64,000 nucleotides of DNA, taken from assembly GCA_052161625.1 (NCBI GenBank), contig CP197412.1; one strand, written 5' to 3'. Numbering within the stretch: the stretch's first letter is position 1; each line of letters begins with the position of its first letter. This document shows, piece after piece, positions 16,354 to 24,941 of the stretch. Source of the stretch: JBKCUI01 sp052161625. GTDB taxonomy: Bacteria > Planctomycetota > Planctomycetia > Pirellulales > Pirellulaceae. The translations under genes were made by a program, and so were the position numbers. The notes under the pieces are model-generated. The model had not been told where the DNA came from. It saw only the letters and a program-made list of their open reading frames with translations, and did no database searches.

Positions 16354-17366
16354 GACGGAAGATTCAACGTTTTGTCTAGCGCGTGCGGGTACACTACTAC
16401 GGGGAAACTTCGGGAGTACGATGGCCATCGATTTGCCTCTCCTTCGACGATGATCTTCCAATGAACAGCGTTATGCAGGCTCTGAAAGGAGTGCATCGCA
16501 TCGCTAGGGATACTCAGCACGCCCTCCAATTCCAGTGGACGCCCCCAATCAATTCTCGTACGACCTTGATCCAATACCACTTGCTCGCGCACGATGGATC
16601 GCTCGGTGCGAATGTCGGTTCCGAAATGATACGTGCTTTCCTCCTCGCAAACTAGTCGAACGGTTAGTTTCTTAATCACGAGCCTGCCGTACTGAACCAG
16701 CAGAATCTTGTAAGTGCGGCCGGGCACCAATGGGAGGTCTTCGATCTCGACCGTGGTTGATCCTATCCCAAGCACTTGCACATAGGTTTTGAAAAACAAC
16801 TGAGTTGACCGCAGTCCTATGTAAGCCCCTGGCATAAGAAGCAGTAGCAACATCACCGGAGTTTGTCCGCCGATGAACCCTTGCACGGCAATGACAAAGA
16901 AGATAGCTAGCATGGCGTTCCAAGCCATGGCGAAGACTCCGACGGCGATGAACGCCATCAAGTCCTGCGAAGGGCTTGGGAGCCGATAAGCCAGTTTCGC
17001 GCCTGGACTGTCTGTGAATGGCTCGAGGGACGGGATCATGGGAGGTGGCGCTTTCTTCGTCCGTTGGCTTGGACGGGGCAGCAATCCGCTCTTCGCAATC
17101 GCTTCGCGATGTTCGTCGCTCATCGCGACCTTCAGAACGCGAACCCAGAAGCCGACGGCACCCAAGACGACCAGAGCCGCTGAGACTCCGACAGAGAGCC
17201 AGAATCCGTATCCGACCTTGAGCCAGCTGACGAAGGTACTAAGGCTGAGGACTCCGACGAGGAAGCATGTGGCGAAGAATGTGGCCTCGCCCAGGGATCC
17301 CATGATCCACCAGCCGGTCATCCGGCCCCCTTTTTTCTTTCCCCACAATCGAAATCTCGGCTTCAT
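16350..17366 (-). CDS. Membrane protein with C-terminal beta-sandwich-like domain
   Basis: Not recognised. ATG 17366 (MKPRFRLWGKKK) is preferred over an in-frame TTG at 17426; neither has a strong ribosome binding site. The N-terminal half holds two TM pairs (~residues 17-75 and ~130-195) separated by a Pro-rich cytoplasmic-looking linker. The C-terminal ~140 residues form a soluble beta-rich region (YKILLVQYG, KKLTVRLVCEEE, LELEGVLSIP, HWKIIVEG), reminiscent of arrestin-like domains. It is translationally coupled to the next gene. The pair converges on moaB and diverges from uppP. Confidence 0.65.
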   Translation of the reverse strand: MKPRFRLWGKKKGGRMTGWWIMGSLGEATFFATCFLVGVLSLSTFVSWLKVGYGFWLSVGVSAALVVLGAVGFWVRVLKVAMSDEHREAIAKSGLLPRPSQRTKKAPPPMIPSLEPFTDSPGAKLAYRLPSPSQDLMAFIAVGVFAMAWNAMLAIFFVIAVQGFIGGQTPVMLLLLLMPGAYIGLRSTQLFFKTYVQVLGIGSTTVEIEDLPLVPGRTYKILLVQYGRLVIKKLTVRLVCEEESTYHFGTDIRTERSIVREQVVLDQGRTRIDWGRPLELEGVLSIPSDAMHSFQSLHNAVHWKIIVEGEANRWPSYSRSFPVVVYPHALDKTLNLPS

Positions 17367-17549
17367 ACGTCGCAGTGTATTCGCTGGGCTGCCGTTGCCA
17401 AGCCGCACAATCGTTACCAACGACAAAGTTCCCCAATCAACTCCTATCAGCTTGGGATTTCATCGTTAGAATCCGCGTCGGGTCGCGGACTGGCAGCCAG
17501 AATCGTCAAACCCCGGACCCAGCACGCATCCCACCCCAAGAGTCATTCC

Positions 17550-18386
17550 TTGAACGATTACATCGCTGCGTTACTCCAAGGCATTGTGGAGGGGCTAACC
17601 GAGTTTCTGCCGGTGAGTTCGACCGCGCATATCATTCTGACGCAAGAGTTGCTCGGAATAGATCGAACGCTGCCGTTTTGGAAGATGTTCGCCGTCGTGA
17701 TCCAACTCGGGGCCATTCTCTCGGTCATCGCCTTTTTTCGGGCCCGGCTCGCTACGTTTCTAGTTTCTTTCCAAGCATCCCTAAAAACAGACTGGAAGGC
17801 ATCCTACCGTCATCCTTTGTCGCTCGTGCTCGTCAGCTTTGTTGTCACGGCGATCCCTTGTTTTCTGATCGATGAAATCATCGGCGAAAACCTCGAGAGC
17901 CTTTGGGTGATCGCCATCGCCTTGGTCGTCGGGGGCATTGCGATGGTCGTTATCGATCGCATGTATTCCGATCACGCCAAAACCGAGAGGTTAGAGGAGA
18001 TGAGTCTTCGGCAAGCGATCGCGATCGGCTTTTTTCAGATCCTTGCGGCCGCTTTTCCTGGAACGAGCCGATCCATGGCGACCATTGCAGGTGGGCAAAT
18101 CTTCGGGTTGAGCCGCTCAGCAGCCCTCGAGTTCAGTTTCTTTCTTGCGATCCCTGTTATGTTCGCCGCTTCCGGGTTCAAGCTCCTCAAGCATTTGGCG
18201 ACCGAGCCGATGCCCTCTGGGGGGGAATGGACGAGTCTGGCAATTGGATTCCTTACGAGTTTCTTCGTCGCCTATGGCGTGATCGCTTGGTTCATGCAGT
18301 GGGTCCGTTCGCGGGGCTTTGTCCCCTTTGCGGTGTACCGGGTGATTGCGGGCATCGGGCTCCTCCTCTGGCTTTGGCTCCGTTAG
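17550..18386 (+). CDS. uppP: Undecaprenyl-diphosphatase UppP (BacA)
   Basis: This integral membrane enzyme dephosphorylates undecaprenyl pyrophosphate to recycle the lipid carrier for envelope glycan synthesis. The first signature GIVEGLTEFLPVSSTAH gives catalytic Glu14/Glu18 and His27. The second, FPGTSRS, includes Arg174. About eight hydrophobic segments and a length of 278 residues fit the family. The start is TTG 17550; the motif begins so soon after that a later start is impossible. It also matters for bacitracin tolerance in characterised bacteria. The ABC importer downstream has its own promoter. Confidence 0.94.
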   Translation: MNDYIAALLQGIVEGLTEFLPVSSTAHIILTQELLGIDRTLPFWKMFAVVIQLGAILSVIAFFRARLATFLVSFQASLKTDWKASYRHPLSLVLVSFVVTAIPCFLIDEIIGENLESLWVIAIALVVGGIAMVVIDRMYSDHAKTERLEEMSLRQAIAIGFFQILAAAFPGTSRSMATIAGGQIFGLSRSAALEFSFFLAIPVMFAASGFKLLKHLATEPMPSGGEWTSLAIGFLTSFFVAYGVIAWFMQWVRSRGFVPFAVYRVIAGIGLLLWLWLR

Positions 18387-18403
18387 CTGAGGGGTAGATT
18401 TCA

Positions 18404-18432
18404 TTGACAACCCATAGGGGCACCGATAGCAT
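18404..18432 (+). promoter_or_regulatory. Sigma70-type promoter for the ABC importer operon
   Basis: A perfect -35 box TTGACA (18404-18409) is separated by exactly 17 bases from TAGCAT (18427-18432; 4 of 6 matches to TATAAT). It lies about 75 bases upstream of the substrate-binding-protein start and 18 bases after the uppP stop. I did not recognise a cobalamin riboswitch or a clear Fur box in the leader. Confidence 0.6.
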
Positions 18433-18455
18433 CACCTCGGATGCCAATGAACGTT

Positions 18456-18485
18456 GTAATTCCATGCGGTGTAATTCCATGCGGT
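18456..18485 (+). repeat. Two perfect 15-bp direct repeats in the importer leader
   Basis: GTAATTCCATGCGGT occurs twice, head to tail, between the predicted promoter and the start of the substrate-binding protein. This could be a simple duplication or a pair of regulator half-sites. Confidence 0.75.
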
Positions 18486-18506
18486 TGGACCACTGAGGCT
18501 GATTCC

Positions 18507-19586
18507 ATGCTGTCTACTCGGCGACTCTCGACAGGCTGGATCCGCCCGCGTCTCAACACTCTGCCAACCCTTATCTCGCTCTGCATTGCGATAGGGATTG
18601 GATCGGTCCAGCCAGGCTGCGATTCGAACCATTCCTCGCCCATTGCTGCAAACCCTGGCGTGGAAACAGACACGTCGCAGAACGCTGCCAGAGAGTTTCC
18701 CCACACGTTCACAGACCGTTTGGGGCGGAAGGTCACGGTCAAGAAACGTCCCGAACGTATTATTTCCCTCAACCCATCCACGACCGAACTCCTCTTCACG
18801 ATCGGCGCCGAGAATCAACTCGTCGGAAGAACCGAGTACTGCAATTACCCCGAGGCTGCATCGAAGATTCCCATCGTCGGAAAGGGGACCATTGAAGGAA
18901 TCAGTCGGGAGGCCATCCTCGCATCGCGTCCAGACGTCATCCTCTTCAAATGGGACAGTCATCAAGCTTTGATCGAAACTTTCGAACCCCTAGATATCCC
19001 CCTCATTGGCATCGGCCCCGAATCGGTGGACGAATTGCTTGCCGAAGCCGAATTACTAGGTCGATTAACCGGTACCGAATCCAACGCAAGCCAATTCAAC
19101 GAGCGGTTTGTCTTTCGACTGAAACAACTACAGCAATCTGTTGCCCACATCGCACCTGCTGTTCGAGCGAGGGTGTTTTACGAAGTATGGGACGATCCTC
19201 TCATGACTGCTGGCCCCGACTCCTTCATCGGCCAATTGCTGGAATTGGCAAATACGAGCAACGTGTTCTCGGATGTGCAGGCCCGTTATCCTCGGGTTAG
19301 TCGCGAAGCGCTCGTACAGCGCAACCCCGATGTGATATTAGCCCCGACGACACATAGTCAAAAAGTCGATATTCAGAAGATGGCGTTGCGTCCCGGGTGG
19401 GGCGAAATGCTCGCAGTGCAGAATCAAAGGATTCACGTAATCGACGGTGATCTCATCTCGCGGTGTGGACCTCGCATGCTTTCGGCCCTGCATGAAATCA
19501 TCCAGACTGTTTATCCAGAGGTTGCATCGAAGTTGCCGATCGATGAACCTGTCGTAGCACCAAACCAATCGGAATCGAAGCCTTGA
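18507..19586 (+). CDS. ABC importer substrate-binding lipoprotein (B12/siderophore/heme class)
   Basis: ATG 18507 is chosen because GAGG lies 8 bases upstream; the longer ORF from 18441 runs through the 15-bp repeats. The N terminus is a signal segment ending in a lipobox-like QPGC. The body matches class III binding proteins (BtuF/FecB type): FTDRLGRKVTVKKRPERIISLNPSTTE opens lobe 1, the motif EAILASRPDVILFK follows, and lobe 2 contains VLYEVW-like and RNPDVILAP segments near the end. The next two genes are its permease and ATPase, each overlapping its neighbour by 4 bases. The transported ligand (cobalamin, ferric siderophore or heme) cannot be decided. Confidence 0.88.
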   Translation: MLSTRRLSTGWIRPRLNTLPTLISLCIAIGIGSVQPGCDSNHSSPIAANPGVETDTSQNAAREFPHTFTDRLGRKVTVKKRPERIISLNPSTTELLFTIGAENQLVGRTEYCNYPEAASKIPIVGKGTIEGISREAILASRPDVILFKWDSHQALIETFEPLDIPLIGIGPESVDELLAEAELLGRLTGTESNASQFNERFVFRLKQLQQSVAHIAPAVRARVFYEVWDDPLMTAGPDSFIGQLLELANTSNVFSDVQARYPRVSREALVQRNPDVILAPTTHSQKVDIQKMALRPGWGEMLAVQNQRIHVIDGDLISRCGPRMLSALHEIIQTVYPEVASKLPIDEPVVAPNQSESKP

Positions 19587-20647
19587 GATCGCCAAATGGA
19601 TTTCTCAAAGCCATTCGCGGTAAAACCCATTGGCTCTTATTGGCTTCTTTGTTGCTGCTTGGATTACTATCGGTAGCGAGTCTTGGGATCGGTCCTGTGA
19701 CGATTTCCTTCGAGACCATTTGGGATTGGTTGACGCAACGTTCGAGCGACGGGCAGCAAACGGAATTCACCATTCTGACCAGCCTTCGACTCCCGCGAGT
19801 CCTGGCGGCGTTATGGACAGGTGCCGCCCTGGCGATTGCTGGAGTTGGGTTTCAATGTTTATTTCGAAACCCGTTGGCGGACCCCTATGTTATCGGCGCA
19901 TCGAGCGGTGCAGCCTTGGGAGTGGCGATTGCGGTGATTGTCGGGTGGCGGTGGTCCCTCCTTGGGGTTGGCCCCACATCGATGTTCTCGATGTTAGGTT
20001 CGATCTTCACGGTTGGATTGGTCTTTGTCATCGGATCTGCAAATCGGGGGGCATCCTCTTTGACGCTGTTGCTTGCCGGGGTCGCGATTAGCAGTTTGGC
20101 GAATGCCCTCGTTTCGCTTTTGATGTTTGTGCACGATGGGCAGAAGACGATGGTGATCTTGAACTGGCTCTTAGGTTCGCTCGCCGGGTCGAACTGGCAA
20201 TCGCTGCCGACTTTGGTGGTGCTTTCGACATTCGGCATGGTATGGCTGTGGATGATGGCAAGGCAGATGGACGCCTATTCGCTCGGTGATATCGCATCGC
20301 AATCGCTCGGATTGGATCTTTCTCGATTGCGGTTGTCGGTCGTATTCGCGGCGAGTATCGCGACGGCAGCCGCGGTTTCGACGGCGGGAGTGATTGGTTT
20401 TGTCGGATTGATCGCACCGCAGATCGCGAGACTGTTGATTGGAACGCGGCACAAGTTGTTGATTCCGATGAGCGGATTGCTCGGTGCGACGATCACTTTG
20501 ATCGCAGACGCGATTGCGCGAACCGTGGTTGCCCCAGCCGAGCTCCCCGTCGGCATCTTGACTGCCATGCTTGGCGGCCCGTTCTTCTTGGGATTGCTCT
20601 TGCGACGCGGCAGAGCGCATTCCCTCCCAGGACGAAGGGGAGGGTGA
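19583..20647 (+). CDS. FecCD/BtuC-family ABC permease
   Basis: A polytopic inner-membrane permease with about nine to ten hydrophobic segments. It carries LRLPRVLAALWTGAALAIAG and QCLFRNPLADPYVIGASSGA, the conserved N-terminal half of the FecCD family, and GVIGFVGLIAPQIARLLIG, the loop that contacts the ATPase. Translation starts at TTG 19583, which overlaps the stop of the binding-protein gene (TTGA); the last codons overlap the GTG start of the ATPase gene. Length (354 residues) is normal. It forms a homodimer channel in characterised relatives. Confidence 0.92.
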   Translation: MRSPNGFLKAIRGKTHWLLLASLLLLGLLSVASLGIGPVTISFETIWDWLTQRSSDGQQTEFTILTSLRLPRVLAALWTGAALAIAGVGFQCLFRNPLADPYVIGASSGAALGVAIAVIVGWRWSLLGVGPTSMFSMLGSIFTVGLVFVIGSANRGASSLTLLLAGVAISSLANALVSLLMFVHDGQKTMVILNWLLGSLAGSNWQSLPTLVVLSTFGMVWLWMMARQMDAYSLGDIASQSLGLDLSRLRLSVVFAASIATAAAVSTAGVIGFVGLIAPQIARLLIGTRHKLLIPMSGLLGATITLIADAIARTVVAPAELPVGILTAMLGGPFFLGLLLRRGRAHSLPGRRGG

Positions 20648-21438
20648 ACACGGTGGATCCAAACCCTTTGCGCATCGAGCATCTTACTTTCTCCTACACC
20701 GATACGCTTGTACTCGATAACTTGAACTTGACACTCGTGCCGGGGGAGATGGTCGTGTTGCTAGGTGCGAATGGAGCGGGTAAGACAACTCTGTTGCGAA
20801 CCATTGCACGGCAATTAGAGCCAGACTCAGGGACGATTTGGATCGATGAATCCGATATCCATTCCTTCACGCGGCGCTCGCTCGCTCAGCGAGTTTCGCT
20901 CATGCCTCAATTCGAGCATCGCGACACGTCCTTGACGGTGCACGAAGTGGTTATGCTGGGCCGAGCGCCCCATGCGGGGTGGTACAAGCCTTGGTCCACT
21001 CTCGATGCAAGCTTGGTGAGAGAGTCGTTAGAAACGACAGGAATGTGGGGGTTGCGAGATAGAACGCTCGACACTTTATCGGGAGGCGAATGGCGCAGGA
21101 TGATCCTCGCACGTTCGTTGGCTCAACAAGCCCGAGTGCTCCTGCTCGACGAGCCCACTGCGGGACTCGATCTCCGCTATCAGTACGAGTCCTTGCGCAA
21201 AATTCGCATGCTCGTGAAGTCTCGGCAGCTTATTGCTCTCCTGTCTATTCACGACCTGCAGCAATCTGCCATGTTTGGCGACAAAATCGTATTGCTCGCC
21301 TCGCAACGCCTCATCGCGTTCGGAGCACCATCCGAGGTCCTCACGGCCCCTCTGTTAGAGCAGGCATTTGGGATCCGTGTTCAAGTCTTCACGAATCCCA
21401 TCAACGGCTTGCCCACCATTGTTCCTGTCGAAACTTAA
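20644..21438 (+). CDS. ABC importer ATPase (FepC/BtuD/HmuV type)
   Basis: The nucleotide-binding subunit that powers the permease encoded just upstream. Walker A is GANGAGKTT (residues 41-49), the Q-loop is VSLMPQFEH, the signature is LSGGEWRR (~145), Walker B is VLLLDEPTAGLD (~166) and the switch His is in SIHDLQQ. The start is GTG 20644 in a 4-base overlap with the permease stop. No TonB-dependent receptor or cobalamin gene is adjacent, so the ligand remains open. Confidence 0.93.
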   Translation: MNTVDPNPLRIEHLTFSYTDTLVLDNLNLTLVPGEMVVLLGANGAGKTTLLRTIARQLEPDSGTIWIDESDIHSFTRRSLAQRVSLMPQFEHRDTSLTVHEVVMLGRAPHAGWYKPWSTLDASLVRESLETTGMWGLRDRTLDTLSGGEWRRMILARSLAQQARVLLLDEPTAGLDLRYQYESLRKIRMLVKSRQLIALLSIHDLQQSAMFGDKIVLLASQRLIAFGAPSEVLTAPLLEQAFGIRVQVFTNPINGLPTIVPVET

Positions 21439-21580
21439 GCGGCGAGGAACCGGCCACACCTGCCTCCTCGGAAAGGGATCTAGGTTACAATACGAAGAGC
21501 TTCTCGAACTCGTCCATTCCCACCTTTCCCGACTCACTCGAGTCCCCACATTGGGGCTTCCACCAACGAGCGTTCCTCCT

Positions 21581-23182
21581 ATGAGCCGATTCCAATTCGC
21601 TTTCCTTCCTGTTTTCCTATCGTTTGTTTTCTCGTTGTTGCCATGCGTTACTCTTCATGGGGAAACACCACCCGTTCGGGTGATGAGTTTCAATCTGCGT
21701 TACGGTACGGCCAAGGACGGTGACAATCATTGGGACCATCGCAAGGAGCTTTTGATTGAGACCATTGCTCAGTTCGACCCGGATCTGCTAGGAACTCAGG
21801 AAACCCTTGCTTTTCAAAAGGAGCATGTCGCGACCCAACTTCCCTTTCTGGAGAGCTTTGGAGTCGGACGAGACGATGGTTCGAACGAAGGTGAAATGGC
21901 TGCCCTTTTCTTTCGCAAGGATCGATTTGAGAAGCTCTCTGGCGGTCACTTTTGGCTAAGCCCGACGCCCGACAAGATCGGGTCCCAAGGTTGGGATGCA
22001 GCGCTTCCGCGCATCGCGACGTGGGTCAAACTACGCGATCGACTTTCCCCCGACGCCTTGCCGATCCTGTTCCTCAACACGCACTTCGATCACCGCGGGA
22101 GCGAAGCTCGCTACGAGTCGGCCAAGCTGATTCGTGCCAAGGTCGCCGAGTTGGGAGCGGGACATCGAGTCGTCGTGACAGGTGACTTCAACGCAGGTGC
22201 CCAAACGAAACCCCACGATGCCCTCTTCCGCGAAACCGTCGACAGCGAGGGGGATATCAAACTGCTTGATACCTTTGCGCATTCGGAGAGTCCGCAACCA
22301 GATTCTGACGAAGGGACCTTCTGCAATTTCAACGTCGCGAATAGGAAAGGGGCAAGGATCGATTGGATCGCAGTTTCCCAACATTGGTCGATTCGAACGG
22401 CTCGCATCGATCGAACGCATCAAGAGGGGAGAACACCGTCGGATCACTTCCCCGTCACCGCAATCCTTCGCGAAGCATCTCCACAGCGAACCTTTCGTGC
22501 AATGACCTACAACATCCATCACGGTCGAGGGATGGACGAAAAGGTAGATCTACGACGGATTGCCAAGATCCTTCGCGATGCGGATCCCGATTGGGTTGCT
22601 TTGCAGGAAGTCGACCAAAACGTCACGCGTTCCGGCGGAGTCGATCAAGCGGCAGAATTGGGACGATTGACCGATATGTACGTCGTCTTCGGAAAAGCGA
22701 TCGACCTACAAGGCGGGGCATATGGGCAGGCTCTGTTGTCGAAGCATCCGTGGAGCGACCATCGTGTTCAGCAGCTCGCCAATCTTCCAGGACGCGAACA
22801 ACGTATTGCCTTGATCGGCACAACCAGCGACGGGAACCGCTCGGTCCAAGTCATCGGTACGCATTTGGACCACGCCCATGAACCCCTTCGGATTCAACAA
22901 GCCGAGGAACTTGCGGGGATATCGCTCCAGGAAAAGAGTCTCGGAATCCTCGCTGGCGACATGAATGCCGTGAAGGATTCGGTCCCCATGCAGAATATTC
23001 TCGGGGCATGGCCAACCCCATCCTACGATGCCGCCATCGCGACGATTCCTTCCCAAGACCCGAAAAGACAAATTGACTTTGTACTGGTAAAGGGGGCGAA
23101 GGAGGGAGCGGAATTTCGGCCCCGCTCCATCTCGACTGAGGCCTCTGACCATCTCCCGCTTGTACTGGAATGGCCTCGCTAA
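21581..23182 (+). CDS. Exported protein with two tandem endonuclease/exonuclease/phosphatase domains
   Basis: ATG 21581 gives a signal peptide (residues 1-27, ending LHG|ET); the ORF is open to 21368 but that part overlaps the ATPase gene. Domain 1 (~30-270) has MSFNLRYGT, LGTQET, NTHFDHRG, VVTGDFNA and SDHFPV. Domain 2 (~280-533) repeats the whole set: MTYNIHHGRG, LQEVDQN, GTHLDHAHE, ILAGDMNA and SDHLPL. Both active sites look complete. The EEP fold cleaves phosphodiesters (DNA, phosphoinositides, sphingomyelin); single-domain exported forms are common in planctomycetes and Bacteroidetes. The substrate is unknown. Confidence 0.88.
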   Translation: MSRFQFAFLPVFLSFVFSLLPCVTLHGETPPVRVMSFNLRYGTAKDGDNHWDHRKELLIETIAQFDPDLLGTQETLAFQKEHVATQLPFLESFGVGRDDGSNEGEMAALFFRKDRFEKLSGGHFWLSPTPDKIGSQGWDAALPRIATWVKLRDRLSPDALPILFLNTHFDHRGSEARYESAKLIRAKVAELGAGHRVVVTGDFNAGAQTKPHDALFRETVDSEGDIKLLDTFAHSESPQPDSDEGTFCNFNVANRKGARIDWIAVSQHWSIRTARIDRTHQEGRTPSDHFPVTAILREASPQRTFRAMTYNIHHGRGMDEKVDLRRIAKILRDADPDWVALQEVDQNVTRSGGVDQAAELGRLTDMYVVFGKAIDLQGGAYGQALLSKHPWSDHRVQQLANLPGREQRIALIGTTSDGNRSVQVIGTHLDHAHEPLRIQQAEELAGISLQEKSLGILAGDMNAVKDSVPMQNILGAWPTPSYDAAIATIPSQDPKRQIDFVLVKGAKEGAEFRPRSISTEASDHLPLVLEWPR

Positions 23183-23256
23183 CCGCAAAGCCTTCGAATC
23201 ATCTTTTTCTCAGTAACTCAGTATTCTCCATTCAAACTAGTGAGTTCCTCACCATT

Positions 23257-24144
23257 ATGAAACGTCGCTCTTTTCTCGCCGGAACAACTCTCTGCACCGC
23301 TGCCTGTTCCGTATCCTCTCTGCGGGCTATCGAACCTTTTCAACGATTGAAACCGGCGCAATTGCGGCTGAGTCTGGCCGCATATTCGCTACGGGATTTG
23401 CTGACCAAACCGGATTCGGGTTGGGATCTTTTCAAGTTCGTGGATTACTGCCATGAACTCGGTCTACCCGGTGCCGAGCTGACCAGTTATTACTTTCCCA
23501 AAGAAGTCACTACAGAATACTTGGTCGAGCTCAAGCAGCACTGCCATCGCCGAGGCGTAACGATCTCGGGCGGTGCCATTCGCAATGACTACTGCCAGAA
23601 GGATGAGGCAAAGCTGCAATCCGATATCGAACATACGAAGCTTTGGATCGATCGCTACGCTATTCTTGGTGCACCTGCCATTCGGATCTTCGCAGGTAAT
23701 CAGCCCAAGGGGGATGAATGGGCCCCCACGGTCGAACGATGCGTCAAAGTCTGCGAGACAGTTTCCAAATATGCGGCCACGAAAGGCGTTTACTTGGGGC
23801 TCGAAAACCATGGTGGTGTAACCGCCAAGGCGGAGGGGCTTTTAGAGATTGTGAAGAAGGTCCAAGCGCCGTCGTTCGGTATTAACTTTGATTCAGGAAA
23901 TTTCCGATCCACTTCGGATCCTTACGCGGAGCTTGCTCAAATCGCCCCTTATGCCATCAACGCGCAGATCAAAGTGGATATCTATCCGGACGGTAAGCAC
24001 GAACAAACCGACTTGAAGCGAGTCGTGCAGATTCTTAAAGACTCCCACTACAGCGGCTGGGTCGCGCTCGAATACGAGGCGAAGGAGCCTGCATTAGAAG
24101 CTATCCCCAAGTGGATCGGGCAGCTCAAGCCACTCATGGCCTGA
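23257..24144 (+). CDS. Tat-exported sugar phosphate isomerase/epimerase-like TIM barrel
   Basis: ATG 23257 begins MKRRSFLAGT, a twin-arginine-type signal, so export in folded form is likely; an upstream in-frame ATG at 23170 overlaps the previous gene. The mature part fits the xylose isomerase/AP endonuclease 2 fold: LAAYSLRDLL, GLPGAELTSYYF, GAPAIRIFAGN, LGLENHGGV (Glu ligand), GINFDSGNF (Asp ligand) and WVALEYEAKEP (Glu ligand). These metal ligands are the basis for an active lyase/isomerase reading. Such Tat-exported members are numerous in planctomycetes. The substrate is unknown. Confidence 0.85.
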   Translation: MKRRSFLAGTTLCTAACSVSSLRAIEPFQRLKPAQLRLSLAAYSLRDLLTKPDSGWDLFKFVDYCHELGLPGAELTSYYFPKEVTTEYLVELKQHCHRRGVTISGGAIRNDYCQKDEAKLQSDIEHTKLWIDRYAILGAPAIRIFAGNQPKGDEWAPTVERCVKVCETVSKYAATKGVYLGLENHGGVTAKAEGLLEIVKKVQAPSFGINFDSGNFRSTSDPYAELAQIAPYAINAQIKVDIYPDGKHEQTDLKRVVQILKDSHYSGWVALEYEAKEPALEAIPKWIGQLKPLMA

Positions 24145-24249
24145 GGTGAGTCAGCAACCGCTTGCTTCTTCATTCCTGCGCGTCTTTATTCCAGGGAGAT
24201 GCAAGATTGCAGCTCGTTGGGTTGGGAACCGATTTGGTCCGACACGTTC

Positions 24250-24927
24250 TCAGTGCTGGTCCGGGGAGAACTCTGGCCAGTATTCCGGTAGCGGTGCCAC
24301 GACATCGATGCGTTGTTCCTGCGTGGGGTGCTCAAACGCCAGACGGCGACAGTGCAATCCGATTCCTTCGATCATACGGCGTGTGGCTCCGTATTTCCGA
24401 TCGCCGATAATGGGGCAACCCAACGCCGTCAGTTGGGCGCGAATCTGATGTTTACGTCCTGTGATGAGTTCAATTTCTAGCAATGTCCCGCGATCCGTCT
24501 CTCCCAGGGTTCGGTATCGCAGCTCTCCCTTTTGAGATTGTGGTTGCTCTCGCGCGAAAGCCCGCGTGATGGCCTCGCGATCGTCCCGAACAAGCCAATG
24601 CACCAATGTGCCATCGGGTTTTGGTGGATGGTCCTCTACGAGAGCCCAATATAGCTTCAAAACCGTCGCGGCTCGTAATTGTTCATTGATCCTCGCAGCC
24701 GCTTTACTTGTTCGCGCGAAGGGGACGGCGCCCGTGACCCATGAATCCAGTCGGCTGACGACCCCGAGGAAAACATTACCAGGCTTGTTGTATTTCTCTT
24801 TGAGATAGCCCTTTCCCCAATCGAGCAAGCTAAGTTGATCGGGCGAGGCCCCTTGGACCACCCAACCTGACGGTTTGTTGACGATCAGCAAGTGATTGTC
24901 TTCGTAAAGAATCGGAATGGTCGTCAT
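24250..24927 (-). CDS. RluA-family RNA pseudouridine synthase
   Basis: A compact family member without an S4 domain (225 residues). ILYEDNHLLIVNKPSG is the standard opening. The catalytic-Asp motif reads SRLDSWVTG, where HRLDxxTSG is usual, so the Asp is kept while the His and part of the loop are altered. Later motifs KLYWALVE, LLEIELITGRKHQIRAQL and GDRKYGA are typical. The enzyme isomerises a uridine in rRNA or tRNA; the target site cannot be assigned. It is on the same strand as, and 14 bases after, gatA. Confidence 0.87.
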   Translation of the reverse strand: MTTIPILYEDNHLLIVNKPSGWVVQGASPDQLSLLDWGKGYLKEKYNKPGNVFLGVVSRLDSWVTGAVPFARTSKAAARINEQLRAATVLKLYWALVEDHPPKPDGTLVHWLVRDDREAITRAFAREQPQSQKGELRYRTLGETDRGTLLEIELITGRKHQIRAQLTALGCPIIGDRKYGATRRMIEGIGLHCRRLAFEHPTQEQRIDVVAPLPEYWPEFSPDQH

Positions 24928-24941
24928 GCGATGGGGGTTGG

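Noticed and set aside
18410..18506. Possible cobalamin riboswitch upstream of the metal-chelate importer
   Set aside because: I could not find the conserved B12-box or the paired elements. The leader is only ~75 bases from the promoter to the start, too short for the full element.
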